NCBI GenBank assembly: GCA_040905845.1
Contig: JBBDQV010000161.1
Span: 1 to 64,000, forward strand
Reading direction: 5' to 3'
DNA: 64,000 nt
DNA from: VGDP01 sp040905845
GTDB taxonomy: Bacteria > Pseudomonadota > Alphaproteobacteria > SP197
Below, piece by piece: positions 16,122 to 27,038 of this stretch. A model generated the notes under the pieces. That model made no database searches. It was not told where the DNA came from and was given only the letters and a program-made list of their open reading frames with translations. The stretch's first letter is position 1. Each line of letters begins with the position of its first letter. The translations under genes and the position numbers were made by a program.

Positions 16122-16147
16122 CCCCGCTTTCCCGGGAGATCATTCTC

Positions 16148-16423
16148 ATGGCCAACACAGCGTCAGCGAAGAAGCGCGCGCGTCAGTCCGTGCGGCGCAC
16201 CGAGGTCAATCGCGCGCGCAAGAGCCGCGTGCGCACCTTCGTCAAGGCGGCGGAGCGCGCGATCGAGAGCGGCGACAAGGCCGCGGCCGCGGCCGCGCTC
16301 AAGGCCGCCGAGCCCGAGCTCAAGCGTGGCGTCAGAGGACGCGTCCTTCACGCCAACGCGGCGGCGCGCAAGGTCTCGCGTCTGGCGCGGCGCGTGAAGG
16401 CGCTCGGCTCGACGTCGAGCTGA
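16148..16423 (+). CDS. rpsT: 30S ribosomal protein S20
   Basis: A 91-residue basic protein that binds 16S rRNA. The N-terminal MANTASAKKRARQSVRRTE and the three-helix pattern with FVKAAERAIESGDKAAA and KRGVRGRVLHANAAARKVSR match S20. A good ribosome site (GGGAGA) and a strong promoter precede it. It is monocistronic in appearance, with 245 bases before the rhodanese gene. Confidence 0.96.
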   Translation: MANTASAKKRARQSVRRTEVNRARKSRVRTFVKAAERAIESGDKAAAAAALKAAEPELKRGVRGRVLHANAAARKVSRLARRVKALGSTSS

Positions 16424-16668
16424 ACGCGAACGACGCGCGAGGTGTGGCGCGCCGCCTACACTCGTCGACAAAGAATCACCGTTCTAGATTCGTCCCCGTT
16501 GCCAGTGAGCGAGTGACGGGCTACCGTATCTCGGCTCGCGGATGATCCGTCCGACGGGCGAAATCTAAAGTCGATAAAGGTCGGATCGGCGATGGCCGCG
16601 CGCGGGGCGTTCGGCCGAGTGGTGACGCGCGTCGCACGGTCGCCACGACGGGGAGGGCGGGCACGGCC
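16424..16668. other. intergenic region before the rhodanese-dnaA unit
   Basis: Between rpsT and the rhodanese gene there are 245 bases without a gene. The middle part (16470-16580) is less GC-rich and could hold the promoter for the dnaA operon. No clear DnaA box (TTATCCACA or one-mismatch form) and no AT-rich unwinding element is visible, so I do not call an origin here. Confidence 0.4.
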
Positions 16669-17118
16669 ATGACCGAGTCGCGGGACGGTCGGACGTCGGC
16701 CGAGGGCTATGCCGGTGACATCACGGCGTCCGAGGCGTGGCGCCTGCTCGCGGCCGACCCCGCCGCGACCCTCGTCGACGTGCGCACGGCGCCGGAATGG
16801 GCCTACGTCGGCGTGCCTGACCTCGCCTCGATCGGCAAACCGGTCGTGCGCGCCTCGTGGCAGACCTACCCGGCCATGAGCTTCAACGCGTCCTTCGAGG
16901 ACGACCTGGTGGCGGCTGGCGTCGACAGACGCGCACCCGTGATCTTCCTGTGCCGCAGCGGCGCGCGCAGCAAGGCCGCGGCGATCGCCATGACGGCGCG
17001 CGGCTTCGCCCGCTGCTTCAATCTGGCCGACGGATTCGAGGGTCCGCTCGACGCCGCGGGGCACCGCGGCACGGCGGGCGGCTGGCAGGCCGCCGGCCTG
17101 CCGTGGCGCCAATCGTGA
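16669..17118 (+). CDS. Rhodanese-domain protein
   Basis: A 149-residue single-domain sulfurtransferase. The active-site loop is CRSGARSKAA with Cys near residue 95; VDVRTAPEWAYVGVPDL is the usual rhodanese strand and substrate region, and GFARCFNLADGFEGPLD closes the fold. There is no signal peptide, so it is cytoplasmic. Its TGA overlaps a possible GTG start of dnaA, which suggests translational coupling to the replication initiator. The sulfur acceptor is unknown. Confidence 0.88.
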   Translation: MTESRDGRTSAEGYAGDITASEAWRLLAADPAATLVDVRTAPEWAYVGVPDLASIGKPVVRASWQTYPAMSFNASFEDDLVAAGVDRRAPVIFLCRSGARSKAAAIAMTARGFARCFNLADGFEGPLDAAGHRGTAGGWQAAGLPWRQS

Positions 17119-17126
17119 GCCCGCCG

Positions 17127-18518
17127 ATGGCCTCCGCCGGTCGGAACGCGACCGCCAGCGCCCGGTGGGAGCGCGTCCGCGCCAGGCTGCGCGCCGAGAT
17201 CGGCGAGACCCAGTTCAGAAGCTGGGTCCGACAGCTCGGGTTCACCGGCATAGCGGACGGCGTCGTCACGCTCGGCGTCTCGAGCCGGTTCGTGCGCGAC
17301 TGGATCGTCTCGCGCTACACCGATCGCCTGCGCGCGCTGTGGGCGCTTGAGGACCCCTCGGTCCGCGCCGTCACCATCGACGTCGTCGACGGCGCCGCCG
17401 AGGACACCGACGCCGCCGCGCCGGTCGACGGGGAATTGGCCGAGGCCATGGCGGGCCCGGCCGTCGCCGCCGAGGGGGGATTCCGCGACGTCTCGGCGCC
17501 GCTCGATCCGCGCTTCACCTTCGTCAACTTCGTCGTCGGCAAGCCCAACGAGTTCGCTCACGCCGCGGCGCGTCGGGTCGCCGAGAGCGCCGAGGTCACG
17601 TTCAATCCGCTCTACCTCTACGGCGGCGTCGGGCTCGGCAAGACCCACCTGATGCACGCGATCGCCTGGCACGTCCGCGCGACCGCGCCCGAGCGCCGGG
17701 TCATCTACCTGTCGGCCGAGGCGTTCATGTACCAGTTCGTGCGCGCGCTCCGGTTCAAGGACACCATGGCGTTCAAGGAGCTGTTCCGCTCGGTGGACGT
17801 GCTGCTGATCGACGACGTGCAGTTCATCAGTGGCAAGGAGTCGACCCAGGAGGAGTTCTTCCACACCTTCAACGCGCTGGTCGACCAGAACCGCCAGATC
17901 GTCATCTCCGCCGACCGCCAGCCCTCGGACCTCGAGCGCATCGAGGAGCGGCTGCGTTCGCGCCTCGGCTGGGGGCTGGTCGCCGACCTGCACCCGACCG
18001 ACTACGAACTGCGCCTCGGCATCCTGCTCGCCCGCGTCGAGGCGATGGCGCCCAAGCATCCCGTGCCGCACCGCGTGCTCGAGTTCATCGCCCACAGGAT
18101 CACGAGCAACGTGCGCGAGCTCGAGGGCGCGCTGACCCGCGTCGTCGCGCACGCAACCTTCGTCGGCCGCCCGGTAACGCTCGAAGGCACCCAGGAGCTC
18201 TTGCGCGACCTCTTGCGCGCCCACGACCGGCGCGTGACGATCGAGGAGATCCAGCGCCGGGTCGCCGAGCACTACAACATCCGGCTCGCCGACATGACCT
18301 CGGACCGGCGCGCGCGCGCCGTCGCGCGGCCGCGCCAGATCGCCATGTACCTGTCCAAGCAGCTGACCCAGCGCTCGCTTCCCGACATCGGCCGCAAGTT
18401 CGGCGGGCGCGACCACACCACGGTCATGCACGCGGTGCGCAAGGTCGAGGAGCTGAGGACTAGCGACCCCTCGTTCGCCGAGGACGTCGAACTGCTCCGG
18501 AGGATGCTCGAGGGCTAG
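17127..18518 (+). CDS. dnaA: DnaA, chromosomal replication initiator
   Basis: A 463-residue initiator from ATG 17127. An in-frame GTG at 17115 overlaps the rhodanese stop (GTGA) and would add four residues; neither start has a clear ribosome site. Domain I is WERVRARLRAEIGETQFRSWV. The AAA+ domain has Walker A GGVGLGKTHLMHA (about residues 168-180) and Walker B VLLIDDVQFISGKE (about 226). The C-terminal DNA-binding domain holds DMTSDRRARAVARPRQIAMY and the signature GGRDHTTVMHAVRKVE. The stop is followed after 6 bases by dcd, so dnaA is not directly next to dnaN. Confidence 0.95.
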   Translation: MASAGRNATASARWERVRARLRAEIGETQFRSWVRQLGFTGIADGVVTLGVSSRFVRDWIVSRYTDRLRALWALEDPSVRAVTIDVVDGAAEDTDAAAPVDGELAEAMAGPAVAAEGGFRDVSAPLDPRFTFVNFVVGKPNEFAHAAARRVAESAEVTFNPLYLYGGVGLGKTHLMHAIAWHVRATAPERRVIYLSAEAFMYQFVRALRFKDTMAFKELFRSVDVLLIDDVQFISGKESTQEEFFHTFNALVDQNRQIVISADRQPSDLERIEERLRSRLGWGLVADLHPTDYELRLGILLARVEAMAPKHPVPHRVLEFIAHRITSNVRELEGALTRVVAHATFVGRPVTLEGTQELLRDLLRAHDRRVTIEEIQRRVAEHYNIRLADMTSDRRARAVARPRQIAMYLSKQLTQRSLPDIGRKFGGRDHTTVMHAVRKVEELRTSDPSFAEDVELLRRMLEG

Positions 18519-18524
18519 GGCGCC

Positions 18525-19682
18525 ATGAACTCGGAAACTCGTGACCCGGCCCTGTTCCCCGAACTCGAGCCGGACGAGGACTCGGCCGACCGCTCGACCG
18601 GCGTCCTGCCCGCGCAGCGCCTGAGGGCCTTGATCCACGAGCGCGTCATCGCCGCGACCGAGGACATCGCCGAGGAGCAGATCCAGCCGGCGAGCCTCGA
18701 TCTGCGCCTCGGGCCCCTCGCCTATCGCGTGCGCGCGAGCTTCCTGCCCGGCGCGAACCAGGACGTCGAGGCGAAGCTCGAGCGGCTCAACATGCACGAG
18801 ATCGACCTGACGCGCGGCGCGGTCCTGGAATCGGGCTGCGTCTACATCGTGCCGTTGCTCGAGCACGTTCGGCTCGGCTACCGCATGACCGGCATCGCCA
18901 ACCCCAAGAGCTCGGCCGGTCGACTCAACATCTTCACGCGCGTGATCACCGACGGCGGCCCGGAGTTCGACCTGATCCGCGCCGGCTACAAGGGCCGGCT
19001 CTACGCCGAGATCTCGCCGCGCGGCTTCAGCATCGTCGTGCGCAAGGGCTCGCGGCTCGTCCAGCTTCGCGTCCGCTCCGGCTCGCCGCGCCAGAGCCTG
19101 CGCGCGCTCCGCGAGCTGCGCGACCGCGAGTCGGTCGTCTCGGTCACCGGCGACGACAGTCTTACCGGGGGCTACGCCATCACCGTGGACCTGCGCGGCG
19201 AGAGCATCGGCGCGGTGATCGGGTATCGCGCCAAGCGGCATACCGACGTGATCGATTTCGACCGCGTCGGCGCCTACGAACCGCTCGCCTTCTGGGACCC
19301 GATCCACGCCAGCGCGGACGAGGCGATCATCCTCGATCCCAACGATTTCTACATCCTGGCCTCGGAGAACACGATCAGCGTGCCGCCCGACTACGCCGCC
19401 GAGATGGCGGCCTACGACATCCTCGTGGGCGAGTTCCGCGTCCACTACGCGGGCTTCTTCGACCCGGGGTTTGGCCACGACGAGGCGGGTGGCGGCGGAA
19501 CCCGCGCGGTGCTCGAGGTCAGGAGCCACGAGGTGCCGTTCCTGATCGAGCACGGCCAGGTCGTCGGCCGGCTGCTCTACGAGCGCCTCACGGCCAGGCC
19601 CGACAAGCTCTACGGCGGCGCGATCGGCTCGTCCTATCAGCGCCAGGGCCTGGCGCTGGCCAAGCAGTTCCGCAAGCCTTGA
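18525..19682 (+). CDS. dcd: dCTP deaminase, long two-domain form
   Basis: A 385-residue 2'-deoxycytidine 5'-triphosphate deaminase, about twice the 190 residues of the E. coli enzyme. Two tandem DCD-fold halves are seen. The first has QIQPASLDLRLG (about residues 47-58), NPKSSAGRLNIFTRVI and GYKGRLYAEISPRGF, with Glu in the catalytic place. The second has HYAGFFDPGFG and GGTRAVLEVRSHEVPFLIEHG, again with Glu. The enzyme makes dUTP from dCTP; dUMP formation then needs a dUTPase. It lies 6 bases after dnaA and is part of the replication operon. The long form is known in alphaproteobacteria. Confidence 0.88.
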   Translation: MNSETRDPALFPELEPDEDSADRSTGVLPAQRLRALIHERVIAATEDIAEEQIQPASLDLRLGPLAYRVRASFLPGANQDVEAKLERLNMHEIDLTRGAVLESGCVYIVPLLEHVRLGYRMTGIANPKSSAGRLNIFTRVITDGGPEFDLIRAGYKGRLYAEISPRGFSIVVRKGSRLVQLRVRSGSPRQSLRALRELRDRESVVSVTGDDSLTGGYAITVDLRGESIGAVIGYRAKRHTDVIDFDRVGAYEPLAFWDPIHASADEAIILDPNDFYILASENTISVPPDYAAEMAAYDILVGEFRVHYAGFFDPGFGHDEAGGGGTRAVLEVRSHEVPFLIEHGQVVGRLLYERLTARPDKLYGGAIGSSYQRQGLALAKQFRKP

Positions 19683-19730
19683 ACGGGCTGGAACAGGGCA
19701 TGAACGCAACGCGGCAAACCGTTGAAAAAT

Positions 19731-19759
19731 CTACACCCTTGAGCGCGATCTGATATAGT
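19731..19759 (+). promoter_or_regulatory. possible dnaN promoter
   Basis: In the 168 bases between dcd and dnaN an AT-rich stretch holds TATAGT at 19754-19759, a fair -10 box. A suitably spaced -35 is weak (CTACAC at 19731-19736). The region is the only plausible place for a separate dnaN promoter. Confidence 0.35.
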
Positions 19760-19850
19760 TGACAACCTTTCCGAGAGAGTTCGCGAAAGGGCCGGCGCCG
19801 GCGGCCTGACGGTGGCGTCGGATCGCACCCTTCTTGACCCCGTCGTGCCC

Positions 19851-20969
19851 ATGAAGCTCGCCATCGAACGCGCCCAGCTCTTCAAGGCGCTGAGCCACGT
19901 CCAGAGCGTCGTCGAACGGCGCAACACGATCCCGATCCTGTCCAACGTGCGCCTCGAGGGGCGCGACGGCCGGCTCAAGCTGACGGCGACGGACATGGAC
20001 CTCGAGGTCGTCGAGTCGGTCGAGGCCCACGTCTCGGTCGAGGGCGGAACCACGGCCTCGGCCCATCTCGCTCACGACATCGTGCGCAAGCTGCCCGACG
20101 GCGCCGAGGTCGCGCTCGAGACCACCGAGGACGGCGGCCGCCTGGCGATCCGGTGCGGCCGGTCGCGCTTCGCGCTGCCTTGCCTGCCGACCGACGACTT
20201 TCCGGTCATGGCCGACGGCGACTTCGCGCACGACTTCGCGCTCCCCGTCGACACCGTGCGGCGCATGATCGACAAGACGCGCTTCGCCATCTCGACCGAG
20301 GAGACTCGTTACTACCTCAACGGCATCTTCCTGCACGCGCGCGAGGCGGACACGCCGCCCGTGCTCTGTGCGGTGGCGACCGACGGGCACCGGCTGGCGC
20401 GCTTCGAGACCGCGCTGCCCGACGGCGCGGCGGGCATGCCCGGCGTGATCGTGCCGCGCAAGGCCGTTGGCGAGCTGCGCAAGCTGGTCGACGACGCCGA
20501 CGGCGCGATCGAGGTCGCGCTCAGCCGGACCAAGATCCGCTTCACGCTCGATCGGATCGTGCTGACCTCGAAGCTGATCGACGGGACCTTCCCGGACTAT
20601 GAGCGCGTCATCCCGACCCAGAACGACAAGCTGATGGAGGTCGAGGGCAAGCGGTTCTCCGAGGCGGTCGACCGGGTGGCCACGATCTCGACCGAGCGCT
20701 CGCGCACGATCAAGCTCGCGCTCGAGCGCGGCAAGCTCAGGCTCTCGGCCAACAGCCCCGACAGCGGCAGCGCGATCGAGGAGATGGACGTGGACTACGA
20801 CGGCCCGGCGATCGAGATCGGCTTCAACGCGCGCTATCTGCTTGACATGACCGAACGGACCGACGGCGCGAAGGTCGAGTTCGCCATGGCCGACGCCGGC
20901 TCGCCCACCCTGATGCGCGACACCGGCGACCCGAGCACGGTCTACGTCCTCATGCCCATGCGCGTGTAG
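19851..20969 (+). CDS. dnaN: DnaN, DNA polymerase III beta sliding clamp
   Basis: A 372-residue processivity clamp with the usual three repeated domains. The start MKLAIERAQLFKALSHVQSV is typical and fixes ATG 19851; upstream in-frame codons are unconserved. LEGRDGRLKLTATDMDLEV and TEETRYYLNGIFLH are conserved, and the C-terminus VYVLMPMRV is the standard clamp ending. It is followed by recF after 10 bases and precedes gyrB, the classic order. Confidence 0.96.
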   Translation: MKLAIERAQLFKALSHVQSVVERRNTIPILSNVRLEGRDGRLKLTATDMDLEVVESVEAHVSVEGGTTASAHLAHDIVRKLPDGAEVALETTEDGGRLAIRCGRSRFALPCLPTDDFPVMADGDFAHDFALPVDTVRRMIDKTRFAISTEETRYYLNGIFLHAREADTPPVLCAVATDGHRLARFETALPDGAAGMPGVIVPRKAVGELRKLVDDADGAIEVALSRTKIRFTLDRIVLTSKLIDGTFPDYERVIPTQNDKLMEVEGKRFSEAVDRVATISTERSRTIKLALERGKLRLSANSPDSGSAIEEMDVDYDGPAIEIGFNARYLLDMTERTDGAKVEFAMADAGSPTLMRDTGDPSTVYVLMPMRV

Positions 20970-20973
20970 GAGG
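20968..20973 (+). promoter_or_regulatory. ribosome binding site that argues for a CTG start of recF
   Basis: AGGAGG is a perfect Shine-Dalgarno sequence that overlaps the dnaN stop codon. The first in-frame recF codon at a normal distance is CTG at 20980, six bases away. The GTG at 21037 has no ribosome site. Confidence 0.55.
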
Positions 20974-20979
20974 CATCCT

Positions 20980-22127
20980 CTGCTCGGCGTTCGCAGGGTT
21001 CCCGAGCCGGCGGCGGCGCCGCGCGTCGCGCGACTCGTGCTGACCGAGTTCCGCTCGTGGCGCGCGCTCACCCTCGCCGGCGAGGCTGGGGTCACGGTGC
21101 TCGTGGGCCCCAACGGCGCGGGCAAGACGAACGTGCTGGAAGCACTGTCCTATCTCGCCCCCGGGCGCGGCCTGCGCGGCGCCCGCGCGGCCGATGTGCG
21201 GAGCGAGGACGCGCCCGAGGGAACCGGCTGGGCCGTCGGCGCGCGCGTCGTGAACGGCGCGGGCCCGGTCGACATCGGCACCGGCGCCGGCACGGACGGC
21301 GCGCGCCGTCAGGTCCGCATCGACGGCAAGGCCGCGCGCGGCCAGGCCGGCCTCGCGGCGACCCTCGGGCTCGCCTGGCTGACGCCGGCGATGAACCGGC
21401 TCTTCCTCGACGGCGCCTCGGCGCGCCGCCGATTCCTCGACCGCCTTGTGTTCGGCCACGACCCGGGCCACGCCGACCGATTGGGCGCCTACGAGCACGC
21501 GCTCAGCGAACGCTCGCGGCTCTTGCGCGACGGGCCGCGCGACGAGCGCTGGCTCGCGGCGCTCGAAGCCGGACTCGCGCGCCACGGCACGGCGCTGGCC
21601 GCCAGCCGGCGCGAGGTCGTCGAGCGCCTCGACGCGGAGCTCGCCCACTCCGACGGTCCGTTCCCGAGCGCGCGCGTCGCGATCGTCGGCACCGTCGAGC
21701 GCTGGCTCGACGAGCTTCCCGCCGTCGCGGTCGAGGAGCGCTTCGCCGCGAGGCTCGCCCAGGCGCGCGCCGAGGACCGGTCGGGGGGCGCCGACGGGCC
21801 GCACCGCAGCGACGTTCGCGTGCGCCATCGGGCGACGGAGCGGCCGGCGAACCAGTGCTCGACCGGCGAGCAGAAGGTGCTGCTGGTGGCGCTTCTGCTC
21901 GCCCACGCGCGCCTCGTCGCGCGCGGGCCGCTCGGCGCGCCGGTCCTGCTGCTCGACGACGTGGCGGCGCACCTCGACGAGACGCACCGGGGCGCGCTCG
22001 GCGACGAGCTCGAGGCGCTCGGCTCCCAGGCCTGGCTCAGCGGCACCGACCGCGCGAGCTTCCGTGGCCTCGAAGACCGTGGCCGGTTCCTCGAGGTCGG
22101 CCACGACCGCGTCGCGGAGGCTGGCGC

Positions 22128-22131
<4 letters not shown>
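20980..22131 (+). CDS. recF: RecF, DNA repair and gap-loading ATPase
   Basis: An SMC-like ATPase that loads RecA at gaps. Walker A is VGPNGAGKTNVLEALSYL and Walker B is VLLLDDVAAHLDE with the signature CSTGEQKVLLVALLLA before it. The first visible GTG (21037) would start inside the conserved strand LTEFRSWRALTL and lacks a ribosome site, whereas the family has about 15 more residues ahead. The frame is open back to a CTG at 20980 placed six bases after AGGAGG, giving 383 residues, and I choose that. The stop overlaps the GTG start of gyrB. Confidence 0.88.
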
Positions 22132-24608
<2,477 letters not shown>

Positions 24609-24772
24609 TGGCCTCGACTGGACGGCTGGAAGATGCGGGCGCATATCTCTGAGTGTCCATTCGAGAACGTCCATACGATCGGATTCTTGGTCGTCATGGC
24701 CGGGCATGACGTCCGTGTGAAATGGTGAGCCGTGCATTTCACAAATGGCACTAACGAGGCATTCGACCGATC

Positions 24773-26815
24773 GTGACTAGGGTCGAGCTCAAGGCCGATC
24801 CGGGCGATCGGTGGGGCGGCCGCGCCCGGCACGCCACGAAGCCCCCGGCGAAGCCGGCGAAGGGCAAGGCCGCGAAGCCGAAGCCGCGCCGACGGGTTGG
24901 CCGGATCGTCGTCCGCTGGGGACTCGCGGCGGCCGTCTGGCTCGTCATCGCGGGCGTCATCGCCTTGGGCTGGCTCGCGCTCGACCTGCCCGAGACCGCG
25001 GGGCTCGCCGAGCCGGTGCGCGGCCCCTCCATTGTCGTGACCTCGGCCGACGGCGCGGTGATCGAGCGCATCGGCGCGATGGTCGGCCGGCCGCTCGGCT
25101 ATGACGAGATCGACCCGGACCTCGTCGCCGCGGTGCTGGCGACCGAGGACCGCCGGTTCTTCGAGCACGAAGGGATCGACTTCAGGGGACTCGCCCGCGC
25201 GCTCGTCGCCAACCTCTCCGCCGGCCGGGTCGTCCAGGGCGGCTCGACCATCACCCAGCAGCTCGCCAAGAACCTGTTCCTGGGGCCCGAGCGCACGCTC
25301 GCCCGCAAGCTGCGCGAGGCCGTGCTCGCGCTCTGGCTCGAACGCACCTTCACCAAGCGCGAGCTGCTGGCGATCTACCTCAACCGAGTCTACTTCGGCG
25401 GCGGCGCCTACGGCGTCGAGGCGGCGGCCCAGCGCTACTTCAGCCGCTCGGCGTCCGACCTCGACGTGTCCCAAGCCGCCATGCTGGCGGGCCTCTTGAA
25501 GGCGCCGTCGCGCTATGCGCCGACCACCGATCTCGCCAGCGCCCAGGCGCGCGCCGCCCTGGTGCTCGAGGCCATGGTCGACTCCGGCGTCCTCGATGCC
25601 CAGGCGGCCGCGGTCGCCAAGGGCCAGCCCGCCACGCTCCGAACGCCGCCCTCGACCGGGGCGGGCGGGCGCTACTTCGCCGACTGGGTGCTCGACGACC
25701 TCGACGGCTACGTCGGTCCCGGCGCCGGCGACGTGGTCGTCGTCACCACGCTCGACGCTGGCCTCCAGGAGCTCGCCGAGCAGGCCGTCGCCGAGGAGAT
25801 CGCCGCCTCGGGCGCCGATCGGCGCTTCGGCCAGGCGGCCGTGGTGGTGCTCGCGCCCGACGGCGCGGTGCTCGCCATGGTCGGCGGGCGCGATTACCAG
25901 ACGAGCCAGTTCAACCGCGTCACCCAGGCGCTGCGCCAGCCCGGCTCGGCGTTCAAGCCGTTCGTCTTCCTGGCGGGGCTCGAGGCCGGGTTCCGGCCGA
26001 CCAGCCGGTTCACCGACGCGCCGATCTCGATCGCGGGCTTCGCGCCCAGGAACTACGACGGCAAGTACTTCGGCGAGGTCACGCTCGCCGAGGCGCTCGC
26101 CCGCTCGCTCAACAGCGTCGCCGCCCAACTCGCGACGAAGGCGGGCGTTGACCGGGTGATCGGCGCGGCCCGGCGCCTCGGCGTCACCACGCCGCTCCGG
26201 CGCGACCTCAGCCTCGCGCTCGGCTCGTCCGAGATCACGCTGATGGAGCTGACGGCGGCCTACGGCGCCCTCGTCAACCAGGGTCGCGCGGTGCTGCCCT
26301 ACGGCATCACCGAGGTGCGCGACCCGCGCGGCACCGTGCTCTACGCCCGCGCCGGATCGGGGGCCGGCAGCGTGATCGAGGAGCGCGTCCGCGCCGACCT
26401 GGTCGGCATGCTGACCGGCGTCGTGACGTTTGGCACCGGCACGGCGGCGGCGGTTCCCTGGCCGGTCGCCGGCAAGACCGGCACCAGCGAGGACCACCGC
26501 GACGCCTGGTTCGTCGGCTTCACCCACGACGCGGTCGCCGGCGTCTGGGTCGGCAACGACGACAATTCGGCCATGCGCAAGGTCACCGGCGGCGGCGCGC
26601 CGGCGCGCATCTTTGCCCGCGTCATGACCGGCGCGATGGCCGGCAAGGTGGCACGGCCGCTGTTGGACGAGCCGGCGCCGGCGGAGGACTTCGACGACCT
26701 GATGGGCGGGCTGCTCGCGACCCTCGGGCTCGCGGGCGACGATCCCGTGCCGATCGACACTGGCGTCGCGCCCGCCGGCGGCGAGGCCGCGCGCCGGGAC
26801 GCGACCGAACGCTAG
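24773..26815 (+). CDS. Class A penicillin-binding protein (PBP1-type)
   Basis: A 680-residue bifunctional peptidoglycan synthase from GTG 24773. A basic cytoplasmic tail (1-45) is followed by one membrane helix (about 50-70, LAAAVWLVIAGVIALGWLAL). The glycosyltransferase domain has ATEDRRFFEHEGIDFRG with the catalytic Glu and GGSTITQQLAKNLFL. The transpeptidase domain has QPGSAFKPFVF (SxxK Ser near 391), RSLNSVAAQLA (SxN) and GKTGTSEDHRDAWFVGF (KTG). It acts in the inner membrane and periplasm. It stands alone, 164 bases after gyrB. Confidence 0.93.
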   Translation: MTRVELKADPGDRWGGRARHATKPPAKPAKGKAAKPKPRRRVGRIVVRWGLAAAVWLVIAGVIALGWLALDLPETAGLAEPVRGPSIVVTSADGAVIERIGAMVGRPLGYDEIDPDLVAAVLATEDRRFFEHEGIDFRGLARALVANLSAGRVVQGGSTITQQLAKNLFLGPERTLARKLREAVLALWLERTFTKRELLAIYLNRVYFGGGAYGVEAAAQRYFSRSASDLDVSQAAMLAGLLKAPSRYAPTTDLASAQARAALVLEAMVDSGVLDAQAAAVAKGQPATLRTPPSTGAGGRYFADWVLDDLDGYVGPGAGDVVVVTTLDAGLQELAEQAVAEEIAASGADRRFGQAAVVVLAPDGAVLAMVGGRDYQTSQFNRVTQALRQPGSAFKPFVFLAGLEAGFRPTSRFTDAPISIAGFAPRNYDGKYFGEVTLAEALARSLNSVAAQLATKAGVDRVIGAARRLGVTTPLRRDLSLALGSSEITLMELTAAYGALVNQGRAVLPYGITEVRDPRGTVLYARAGSGAGSVIEERVRADLVGMLTGVVTFGTGTAAAVPWPVAGKTGTSEDHRDAWFVGFTHDAVAGVWVGNDDNSAMRKVTGGGAPARIFARVMTGAMAGKVARPLLDEPAPAEDFDDLMGGLLATLGLAGDDPVPIDTGVAPAGGEAARRDATER

Positions 26816-26953
26816 ATGGCGGCCCCGTTCCTCATGGGCCGTCCGTACCATCGCCACTGGGTCAAGCGGGTGCCGGGTCTCGCCGGTCCGCCCTACGTCG
26901 AGATTCGCGACAACCTGCGCAGTGATCGCCTGGAGGTCGGCGACGGCGCCTAG
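26816..26953 (+). CDS. Possible 45-residue micro-ORF
   Basis: An ATG directly after the penicillin-binding protein stop codon (TAG ATG) opens 45 codons to a TAG at 26951-26953. The product starts MAAPFLMGRPYHRHWVKRV and ends in EVGDGA. It has no signal peptide. No ribosome site is seen, so it could only be translated by coupling to the gene before it. The sequence may equally be the 5' leader of the next gene. Confidence 0.3.
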   Translation: MAAPFLMGRPYHRHWVKRVPGLAGPPYVEIRDNLRSDRLEVGDGA

Positions 26954-27038
26954 GTCCGCAGCGGGGCTTCACATCGCCCCGGGACGACCTATCATGGGTG
27001 CCGACCGCCCGAGGGACGGAAGGGAGCGAGGCGCCACA

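Noticed and set aside
16424..16668. Possible replication origin beside dnaA
   Set aside because: No DnaA box and no AT-rich unwinding element is visible in this or the other short gaps of the dnaA-gyrB block, so an origin cannot be supported here.
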